Shown: positions 30,655 through 36,891 of the stretch, in pieces
Numbering within the stretch: position 1 is the first letter of the stretch
Layout: every line of letters begins with the position of its first letter
Assembly: GCA_029260825.1 (NCBI GenBank)
Contig: JAJDCM010000382.1
Span: 65,221 to 102,111 of the forward strand
Reading direction: 5' to 3'
DNA: 36,891 bases
Source of the DNA: Planctomycetota bacterium
GTDB taxonomy: Bacteria > Planctomycetota > JACOTG01 > JAJDCM01
Made by a program: the position numbers and the translations under genes
The notes under the pieces: generated by a model
Database searches by the model: none
What the model was told of the DNA's origin: nothing
The model's input: only the letters and a program-made list of their open reading frames with translations

Positions 30655-32415
30655 ATGCGAGAACCGTTGGGTCCTCGAACCCTTATTCTTCAGCGTAAAA
30701 AAGCAGGGGGAGAAGCCGGTTGTTCACCGCCACACCGGGGACGAACTGCCTCGTCTTTTCTTCTCTTCATTTTGACTTCTACCCTCCTCGTGTTGACTCC
30801 AACCCGGGCCTACGCACAAGGAGCCTCCTTCCCTGCGTCCTGGGAAAAAGGGCTTCGGAGCCCTCTGGAGCAAACTCGTGTCCGCACTCTGGAACGACTT
30901 CTGCGGGACCCCGAGAAAGGGGGGCGGTTTGCCAGGGCTCAGATTTCTCACCCCGACCGCCGAATTCGTCGCAGCTGCCACATCGTTCTGGGTCGCCTGG
31001 CAAAACCTGAAGATTTGCCGATCCTTGCCCGGGGAGCTGAAGACTCGGATCGAGGAGTCCGAGAAGCAGCGGCGGGTGCCTACATCACAACTCTCCTGCG
31101 GGAGAATCAATCGGTTGATCTCGCCGTCGTTCCCGCGGGGCCCTTTTCGGAAAAGGACGCGCACCGGTGGGTTGGAAAAGAGATTCGGGCCACGATTCGC
31201 GGGTTCTTCCATCGACTGGACCCGGTCAGATGGACCCACGACCGACCCTACCGGCCCATCGTTCAGTTTGGAAACCTGGCGGAAAGTCCACTCATCGAGA
31301 TCATCCAGGATCGCATGCGGACCGCCAAGTATCGGGGCCACGCAATGCTTGCTCTTTCCCGACTCCGAAGAAAAGACAGCATCCCTCTCTTTCTTCAGAT
31401 CCTGCAAGACGACATTCCCATCGAAGTGCTCGAGGCTGAAGAAGAAAACGAAACGGATTATGCTCGTGGCACTCTCATCTCCGCTGCCGCCGCCTCTCTG
31501 GCAAACATCGGAATCTTCACCCCAGAAGTCTTTTCGGTGCTGGTGCAGAGTACAGATGATCTGAGTGACAAGGTCCGAAGCTATTCAAACTGGGCCCTCA
31601 TCACTCTCCATCCAGCGCCCCGGGAAGGGGAACCAAGAGCACTCCTTTCCCGGTGTGTTTCGACTCAGATTCTTGACGAAAGACACGATCATGTCCTGTC
31701 CATGGTTTCCTACGTGGCTCAGATGCACAACCTGACAGAAACCGTCCCGGACCTTCTCGCATTTCTCGACCTGGATCAGGGGTACGTTCGTTACGAGATC
31801 ATGGAGGCTCTTCTTTTTCTGGCGGGTGAAGAGGAGATCGTTTTGAAAGCTGCGAAGACAGCCCAGAAGATCGACGATTTTCCTGCCCTTTCGGTCCTGG
31901 TAGGAAAACACCTGGAGCAAGAGTTCGATCCGAAGGTCTGGACTCCCCGGCTCATCGAACAGGTGGAGGACGGAACCATCAGCGGGATTCTTGACGAAGA
32001 TGGATATGGCCGAAAGACGGCCATGAAGGCCCTGGCGCTTCTTGGGGGTGACGATGCTCGTCTGGCGCTGGAAGGTTTCCTCGGTGATGCAAACGATCAG
32101 CTAAGAACCATCGCAGCCTCCCAGCTTGCGGTCATGTTGAACAAGAAATCCATCGCCCCCCTGAAGAAAGTGCTCGATGATCGAAACGAGTACGTTCGTC
32201 TGAATGCAGCCCGAACTCTCCTGCTCCTCGGGGATGACGCGGGCCTTCCCGTTCTTGTGGACCTGCTCGGAGGCGGCAATGTCTTCGTGCAGCGGACCGC
32301 GGCCCAGATCCTTCGCTACTCCACCCAGGAGAACCTCGGGTTTGATCCTGAGGCCTCACCCTCGAAAAGGGAAGAGGGGGTGAAGAGGTGGCAAGCGTGG
32401 GTGAGAGCCCACTGA
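30655..32415 (+). CDS. Secreted or membrane-anchored HEAT-repeat protein
   Basis: Alpha-solenoid protein of 586 aa. A basic N-terminal region of about 32 residues precedes a hydrophobic segment (SSFLLFILTSTLLVLTPTRAYAQG, about 33-56) that could be a signal peptide ending at YAQG or a membrane anchor. HEAT-like repeats follow: TRVRTLERLLRD, DRRIRRSCHIVLGRL, RGHAMLALSRLRRKDSIPLF, and near the end EGFLGDANDQLRTIAASQLA, LDDRNEYVRLNAARTLL and LGGGNVFVQRTAAQILR. No catalytic motif is visible. Of the possible starts I chose ATG 30655 (AGAGAG upstream, extended -10 element at suitable distance); ATG 30619 is an alternative. It precedes the LapB-like/HEAT fusion and is the second secreted HEAT protein in 10 kb. 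Confidence 0.8.
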   Translation: MREPLGPRTLILQRKKAGGEAGCSPPHRGRTASSFLLFILTSTLLVLTPTRAYAQGASFPASWEKGLRSPLEQTRVRTLERLLRDPEKGGRFARAQISHPDRRIRRSCHIVLGRLAKPEDLPILARGAEDSDRGVREAAAGAYITTLLRENQSVDLAVVPAGPFSEKDAHRWVGKEIRATIRGFFHRLDPVRWTHDRPYRPIVQFGNLAESPLIEIIQDRMRTAKYRGHAMLALSRLRRKDSIPLFLQILQDDIPIEVLEAEEENETDYARGTLISAAAASLANIGIFTPEVFSVLVQSTDDLSDKVRSYSNWALITLHPAPREGEPRALLSRCVSTQILDERHDHVLSMVSYVAQMHNLTETVPDLLAFLDLDQGYVRYEIMEALLFLAGEEEIVLKAAKTAQKIDDFPALSVLVGKHLEQEFDPKVWTPRLIEQVEDGTISGILDEDGYGRKTAMKALALLGGDDARLALEGFLGDANDQLRTIAASQLAVMLNKKSIAPLKKVLDDRNEYVRLNAARTLLLLGDDAGLPVLVDLLGGGNVFVQRTAAQILRYSTQENLGFDPEASPSKREEGVKRWQAWVRAH

Positions 32416-32425
32416 GCGGTCGGTA

Positions 32426-32466
32426 CGGGAATCTCCGGTTTCTTGGCACATCTGGGGGGCTTCCCG
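32426..32466 (+). terminator. Possible weak terminator after the HEAT gene
   Basis: CGGGAA (32426-32431) can pair with TTCCCG (32461-32466) across a 29-base loop, followed by T-rich sequence (AGTTTTTCATCTCTTTTTT). The stem is short and the loop long, so termination is uncertain. Confidence 0.25.
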
Positions 32467-32513
32467 AGTTTTTCATCTCTTTTTTCCCCATAGGGTTGGG
32501 GTTCTGTCGATAT

Positions 32514-32522
32514 TGCTAACAT
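32514..32522 (+). promoter_or_regulatory. Extended -10 promoter element before the LapB-like gene
   Basis: TGCTAACAT (TG-n-TAACAT) lies about 90 bases before the ATG at 32613, with a poor TTGGGG upstream at 32496-32501. It resembles the TGGTAAGAT element in front of the preceding HEAT gene. Confidence 0.35.
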
Positions 32523-32612
32523 AGGAAACGAGTTTTGGGCCGGTGGTGGGGCGGACATCCATCCTCCGAGGAATGCGGCCAGGCGGAAACGAGGGAATCC
32601 CGGATAGGCACG

Positions 32613-35264
32613 ATGCAAGGCGACACCGACGATAATAAGAAGGAAGACGGGGTAACCCCGGCCCAGGAGGAAAAGAGCGCCGATCCGGAGTCAACGACCT
32701 CCGAGCCAGGAGCATCCGAATCGGGCGGGATGAGCCTTCTTTCCGAGCCCTTCTTCATCGAGTCCATGGTGGTCTTGTTCCTCTTTCTGTTCTCGGCCCT
32801 CTTCTTTCGACGGCTGGCGTCGATCGCCCGGGAGATGGGAAAACGAAAGAGTCTTCGGGAATTCATCGGGGGAATGGACGCCTACTTCAAGAAGGACTTT
32901 GAAAAAGCCATCAAGCTCCTCTCTGCGGTCGTGGAGAGAGACCCGGAAAACGCCGAAGCGCGCATCTGTCTTGGCGATGCCTATCGAGAAACCGGCAATG
33001 CAGCGGAGGCACATAAGCACCATTACCACGTGCTGGAAATCTTCGGCCGAGATCTGTTGCAGAATCACCTGAGCCTGGCTCGGGATCTTCTTGCTCTTGA
33101 TCGTCTTCCGGAAGCAAAGGACCATCTTGGCCGGGTCTTGCTGGAAAAGCCCCGGCACGAAAAGGCACTGGCCCTTCTCGCCGAGGTTACCGAGAGAATG
33201 GGCACCTTTTCTGAATCGGTGGAACATCGGCGAAAGCTCATCGACGGACTGTCGAAAAACCGAAGTCTTCAGAAAGAGCGACGAGCTCTTGCCCGGGTCC
33301 TTTCTCTTGCCGGGTCACAACGCCTTGACGATGGAGATCTGAAGCGAGGGCTGCCTCTTCTTGAGGAGGCGGTGAAAATCTCCCCGGGACTTGTGCGACC
33401 TCGGATGGAAATGGTGAGAGCTCGGCTCATCGAAGGCAATCCAAAAGGAGCTCGAAAGGTCTTTCGTCAGCAGTTCAAAGAAATGAAATCCTTGATGGAT
33501 TCAAAAGACTTCGTGTTCGAGCCCAGCTCTCACGGCTCGACATCATTTCAGGGATTGGGAAGCGCGAGGCCTGAAGATTCGGTCATCGACGATCCGAGAC
33601 TGGAGTCCGGGGGAAAGCAGGATCCGTCCCTTCCCCCTCCGGCTGACACGAAAGGGAATCCACTTCTCGCCTCTTCCGATGAGGTGACGAGTGGAGGGGT
33701 AGATCAATCCGTCCAGGATCCATCTGCCCCAGTTCAACCGATCTTGGAAGCTCCGGCGGTTCCAAGCCCCTCGCCAGTACAAAAGACTCCCAAGGTACCG
33801 ACACAGGTGTCAGACGACGGCCTCCTTCCACCCGATGTGGAAAGCGTTGGAGAGTTCCTGGGTGAGATCCTTGTTCGGGAGGCTCCCTATCACTGCACCG
33901 GGTGCGGACGGGCGAGTGCGGAATTCCACGAACAATGTCAGGAATGCGGCGAGTGGGGAACTCTGACGGAAAGCGACCGATCCTATCTCGAGAAGATCCA
34001 ACGCCTGGGGGATATCCTCGATGAGGTCGATGAGAATAGCGCCTACCTTGATCGGCTGGTGAAGCGGGTTGTTGAAGGGGATGTCCATGCGGGAGAGAAG
34101 TTGAAGCGGGCGGGTCAACGTGGCTGCGCCGCGGTGCTTCGAGCGCTGCGATCCTCGAAGAAACCTGACATTCTCGTGACCCACCTCGTTGGCCTTGGTC
34201 CTCATTCTCTTGAAGATCTTACCGCGGCCTACGTCGAGGTGATGAACCCGGATCACGGCGATGGGGTGGGTGGAGCTCTTTCCAAGATCCGGGACGCGGC
34301 GGTTTCTGTTCCGGGAAGCCTGCTCGAAGAAACGTCCTGGCTCACGGGGGGCAAAAAAGCTAAAGACCGAAATGACACGGGTGGTGGGAAAGGGCTCGAG
34401 GGTTTCCTCATCCAGGTGTTCGTGGGAATCGGTGCTTCCGGTTCGTCGTTTTACCGTCAGTCCGTCGAGCATTTCAATCCTTCGGTGCGACAGGCTTCCC
34501 TCGTTGCACTCTTGCGGTTTGGCGGAGGAGACATCCTGGAAGAATTGCCGCTGGTCATGCCCAAGAAGACCATCGTCCAGAGTCTGAATGGATTCAGTGA
34601 CGAGGTTCTAAAAGAGCTCTTGCGCCGGGTTCAACCGGAGGGACAGTTTGCCCAGAGCGTCCTGACCGACCGTACTTTTACTCGCGCAAATCTCTTGATT
34701 GCGAGCTTGAGAGATGTGGACAGCGCGGCGACGGTAGCCGGCATTCTCTCCCACCGCGGTTTTTCGCCTGAGGTGTTCGATGCTCTGGTCTCGGCTCAGT
34801 CTCTTGGAGTTCCTTCCGAGCGAGTTCGACAGGTCTTGATCGGCTTTGGCGTCGATGCGTCCGATCATCTTGTTGCTTCCCTTGCCGACGGAGCGACTCC
34901 CTCTGCATTTTGCGGGGTAGCGGCAAGTGTTCTCGAGAATCTTGGCCCGTCTTGTATCCCACGGTTGATCGAGAATCTGGATGGGAAGGAAACTCCTGAA
35001 GAGCGTCGAGTAGCTCAGATGATCGTTTCCTTTGGAGAGGAAGCTGTGGATGAGCTTGTTGACCAATATACAAAGGCCGGGAAAGTCGGTTTGCTGCGAG
35101 GTCGAGGCAAGGGACAGGTGAGACGGGGCAGAATTCTTGATCTTCTGGAGAAGATTGGCGGAAAGCGAGTCAAGAAGCTCTTGAAGCCCTTGATGAAGAA
35201 GGAGACTGACGAAGCGTTGCGGCGTCGTCTCGAAACGGTGGCGGCAAATGCCGTTCGTCGGTAA
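32613..35264 (+). CDS. LapB-like membrane TPR-rubredoxin protein fused to a HEAT-like C-terminal domain
   Basis: 883-aa protein in five parts: an acidic N-terminus (1-50); one TM helix (52-68, MVVLFLFLFSALFF) followed by basic residues; TPRs at about 82-295 (FEKAIKLLSAVVERDPENAE, LGDAYRETGNAAEAHKHHY); a Pro/Ser/Asp-rich linker (about 296-420); a rubredoxin-type zinc knuckle with C428, C431, C442 and C445 ending CGEWGT; and about 430 residues of HEAT-like helices. The order TM, TPR, rubredoxin matches LapB/YciM, which in E. coli links FtsH protease to LpxC and LPS supply. LapB ends at the rubredoxin domain (389 aa), so the solenoid tail is additional. Start: first ATG, 32613; the ribosome binding site is poor, so the start is uncertain. 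A second TPR membrane protein follows after 12 bases. Confidence 0.8.
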   Translation: MQGDTDDNKKEDGVTPAQEEKSADPESTTSEPGASESGGMSLLSEPFFIESMVVLFLFLFSALFFRRLASIAREMGKRKSLREFIGGMDAYFKKDFEKAIKLLSAVVERDPENAEARICLGDAYRETGNAAEAHKHHYHVLEIFGRDLLQNHLSLARDLLALDRLPEAKDHLGRVLLEKPRHEKALALLAEVTERMGTFSESVEHRRKLIDGLSKNRSLQKERRALARVLSLAGSQRLDDGDLKRGLPLLEEAVKISPGLVRPRMEMVRARLIEGNPKGARKVFRQQFKEMKSLMDSKDFVFEPSSHGSTSFQGLGSARPEDSVIDDPRLESGGKQDPSLPPPADTKGNPLLASSDEVTSGGVDQSVQDPSAPVQPILEAPAVPSPSPVQKTPKVPTQVSDDGLLPPDVESVGEFLGEILVREAPYHCTGCGRASAEFHEQCQECGEWGTLTESDRSYLEKIQRLGDILDEVDENSAYLDRLVKRVVEGDVHAGEKLKRAGQRGCAAVLRALRSSKKPDILVTHLVGLGPHSLEDLTAAYVEVMNPDHGDGVGGALSKIRDAAVSVPGSLLEETSWLTGGKKAKDRNDTGGGKGLEGFLIQVFVGIGASGSSFYRQSVEHFNPSVRQASLVALLRFGGGDILEELPLVMPKKTIVQSLNGFSDEVLKELLRRVQPEGQFAQSVLTDRTFTRANLLIASLRDVDSAATVAGILSHRGFSPEVFDALVSAQSLGVPSERVRQVLIGFGVDASDHLVASLADGATPSAFCGVAASVLENLGPSCIPRLIENLDGKETPEERRVAQMIVSFGEEAVDELVDQYTKAGKVGLLRGRGKGQVRRGRILDLLEKIGGKRVKKLLKPLMKKETDEALRRRLETVAANAVRR

Positions 35265-35276
35265 GAAGAATCATCC

Positions 35277-36572
35277 ATGAGCCTGAAAGACAAGATCTGG
35301 ATTCCAAACGTCCTCAAACTCAAGCAAGCTTGGAGGACGAAATGGTACGTCCGCTGGGCGGTGTATGCGCTCCCGGTCATCCTCGTGCTCGGGCTTCTGA
35401 GTGGGGTGTTGAACTTCTTCTCCTCGCTGATCAACTTCGTGAGCCGGGTTTTGGCGCCGGCGTTTGCAACTCCCACGGGTCGGTTCGTGGCCTTCAACTT
35501 GCTCATCTTGATCATCGTGATCTTCACCTGGAAACGGGCGAAGAAGGTGATTTGTCGTCTCTTTGGATGTGTGGCGCTGAAGCGCTTCCTGGGCGGAATC
35601 TCGGCAATGGCTCGGGATGAGCTTCCGCGAGCGATCCGGGATTTTCAGAAGGTGACAAAGATCGGAAAGACGATCGATCTATCCCTTGCTGTTCCCGAGT
35701 ATCCAGAAATCCTCACGGCGGCTCATGTAAAGCTCGGGGTTTGTTTTCAGCAGCTGGGTGACGTCAAGAAGTCCACCTACTGGATCGAAACGGCTCCGAT
35801 GAAGGATCTACCTCCTGCGTTGAAGAAAGACCGGGATGCTTGCCGCGCCCTCGTCTATGACGAGAACCCGGAGCTTCTTCCCGAGACGGTTGAAAAGGAG
35901 CTGAAGGAGACACTCTCTCGAGACGGAAAGAACACCGGTCTTCTTCGGGCATTGCGGGAGCGTTTGCGAAAAGCGGGGAACGTGGAAGAGGCGGTGAGGC
36001 TCCAGGAGAAGCTCGTCTCGTCGGCTTCTCCCCAGGACATCTCCAGCGAGAATCGGGTGCTCGCGGTCTTACTCTTTGTGCGGGGCCGGGAGCTTCTTGC
36101 GGAGGGGCAGGGCAAAAAGGCGCGAACGATCCTCCGGCGCGCCATGGAAGTTGGCCCCGACATTCCGCTTCCTTTCTTGCTCCTTGGTGACCTGGAGGCC
36201 GAGAAGGGGAACATTGCCAAGGCTCTTTCGGTCTGGGGGCAGTGCCCGAGCCTTCCTGCTCTTGAGCGTCTGGAAAAGGCCATGTGTGGAGACCGGGAAG
36301 CCGGGGTGAAGGCGCCCGCGATTCCCCACGAGGAACTGCTGACCATCGCCCGGCAGTTCCCCTATGTCGGGACGCTGACGGTCGTGGCCCGTTACTTCTT
36401 CGAGCGGGGCGATTTCAGGCGTGCGCGAAACTCCCTGGCAAAGCTTCTCGAGATCGGGGTGGTGGACCACCGGCTGTTGAAACTCCTTGGAGACGTGGAG
36501 CGAGCGGAAGGAAATGAAGAGGGCGCTCAGAAAAGATACTTGATGGCTCTCAAGTCCTTGTGGTCCAGGTAG
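35277..36572 (+). CDS. Two-TM membrane protein with cytoplasmic TPR repeats
   Basis: 431-aa protein with two predicted TM helices at about residues 29-48 (VYALPVILVLGLLSGVLNFF) and 68-85 (FVAFNLLILIIVIFTW). A basic segment and then TPR-like helix pairs run to the end: ELPRAIRDFQKVTKI, AAHVKLGVCFQQLGDVKKST, LLRALRERLRKAGNVEEAVR, LLGDLEAEKGNIAKALSVW and VARYFFERGDFRRARNSLAK. No zinc motif or enzyme signature is visible. By the positive-inside rule the TPR part faces the cytoplasm. The gap to the LapB-like gene is 12 bases, so the two are probably co-expressed and may form one membrane complex (inference). The ribosome binding site is weak (AAGAAG). Confidence 0.8.
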   Translation: MSLKDKIWIPNVLKLKQAWRTKWYVRWAVYALPVILVLGLLSGVLNFFSSLINFVSRVLAPAFATPTGRFVAFNLLILIIVIFTWKRAKKVICRLFGCVALKRFLGGISAMARDELPRAIRDFQKVTKIGKTIDLSLAVPEYPEILTAAHVKLGVCFQQLGDVKKSTYWIETAPMKDLPPALKKDRDACRALVYDENPELLPETVEKELKETLSRDGKNTGLLRALRERLRKAGNVEEAVRLQEKLVSSASPQDISSENRVLAVLLFVRGRELLAEGQGKKARTILRRAMEVGPDIPLPFLLLGDLEAEKGNIAKALSVWGQCPSLPALERLEKAMCGDREAGVKAPAIPHEELLTIARQFPYVGTLTVVARYFFERGDFRRARNSLAKLLEIGVVDHRLLKLLGDVERAEGNEEGAQKRYLMALKSLWSR

Positions 36573-36606
36573 TCAGAACGATTTCCCAAGACCCAAGGAA
36601 GCCAGG

Positions 36607-36636
36607 TTGACCTTTCCCCATTCATCAATCTATACT
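36607..36636 (+). promoter_or_regulatory. Strong sigma70-type promoter for tRNA-Leu
   Basis: TTGACC (36607-36612), an 18-base spacer and TATACT (36631-36636) form one of the best promoter matches in the window. Transcription would start near 36643, about 45 bases before the tRNA. Confidence 0.7.
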
Positions 36637-36687
36637 CTCGCGTCCTGAGCAACGGAAGACCGTTGTAAAGGATCACGCCCAACAAAA

Positions 36688-36771
36688 GCCAGAGTGGCGG
36701 AATCGGCAGACGCGCGGGATTCAAAATCCCGTTCCCCTCGGGGAGTGTGGGTTCAATTCCCACCTCTGGCA
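36688..36771 (+). tRNA. trnL(caa): tRNA-Leu (anticodon CAA)
   Basis: The 7-bp acceptor stem GCCAGAG/CTCTGGC closes the cloverleaf, with discriminator A at 36771. The anticodon stem CGGGA/TCCCG holds loop TTCAAAA, giving anticodon CAA for codon UUG. A long variable arm (CCCC/GGGG stem) marks a type II tRNA, as expected for Leu. The T arm is GTGGG-TTCAATT-CCCAC. The 3' CCA is not encoded (TCAG follows), so CCA must be added enzymatically. A good promoter lies upstream. Confidence 0.97.
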
Positions 36772-36857
36772 TCAGTTTAAAGCCTTTTGAATCAATGGGT
36801 TCTACAGGTTAATGCAATCCTCCTACCATTTTCATGCAACCCCAATACAACCCTAAT

Positions 36858-36887
36858 AGGACCCGTTTAAGGACCCCGTAAGGACCC
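36858..36887 (+). repeat. Three AGGACCC direct repeats at the window edge
   Basis: AGGACCC occurs at 36858, 36870 and 36881 (steps of 12 and 11 bases), in a stretch rich in ACCC motifs about 90 bases after tRNA-Leu. No gene is visible between the tRNA and the window end. Such repeats beside a tRNA 3' end could be arm-type recombinase sites or a regulator box, but the window stops before any recombinase could be seen. Confidence 0.45.
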
Positions 36888-36891
36888 AAAT

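Noticed and set aside
36834-36881. Short frame starting MQPQYNPNRT near the window end
   Set aside because: It stops after 15 codons, has no ribosome binding site and is built from the ACCC-rich repeats.

Overview
The window reads as a stretch of ordinary chromosome, about 57-58 % GC by eye and densely coded, with no gene-free gap of 300 bases or more. Three traits point to a Planctomycetota/PVC-type bacterium. UvrA is a double-length tandem fusion, an arrangement known from Chlamydia. There are many secreted or membrane HEAT/TPR proteins. Cytochrome c maturation is of the ResB/CcsA type (System II). This placement is inference; no rRNA or strong marker lies in the window. Most genes have clear GGAG/AGGAGG ribosome binding sites, and GTG starts with 4-base stop/start overlaps recur.

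Layout. (1) 39-2985 (+): inositol-phosphatase family, exonuclease III and HisRS in one overlapping operon. (2) 2987-3961 (-): PLP-dependent threonine/serine dehydratase. (3) 4101-5419 (+): GreA and an SDR oxidoreductase. (4) 5575-10038 (+): ResB, CcsA and a Trm112-like protein. (5) 10102-10518 (-): HIT protein. (6) 10591-13121 (+): zinc-ribbon protein, YfcC-type carrier and secreted cyclophilin. (7) 13114-16584 (-): operon of a glutamate-cysteine-ligase-like/CBS fusion, an aspartoacylase-like zinc amidohydrolase and a redoxin. (8) 16866-19074 (+): bacilliredoxin, small unknown protein, metallo-beta-lactamase-fold hydrolase and secreted 2-Cys glutathione peroxidase. (9) 19120-24593 (+): sensor kinase, OmpR-type regulator and a secreted TPR/HEAT protein. 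(10) 24725-30595 (+): double UvrA. (11) 30655-36572 (+): secreted HEAT protein, a LapB-like (TM+TPR+rubredoxin) protein fused to a HEAT-like tail, and a two-TM TPR protein. (12) 36688-36771: tRNA-Leu(CAA), followed by short repeats at the window edge.

Three places deserve most attention. First, the divergent thiol/redox block at 13114-19074 sets a gamma-glutamyl-ligase-like fusion back to back with a bacilliredoxin. Second, the two-component module at 19071-24593 has exact 11-base-spaced TTGAC direct repeats both in front of the kinase gene (two copies) and between the regulator and the HEAT gene (three copies). In both places the last repeat lies 26 bases before a candidate -10, which suggests an autoregulated PhoB-like circuit controlling the HEAT protein. 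Third, the LapB-like/HEAT fusion at 32613-35264 has a second membrane TPR protein immediately downstream.
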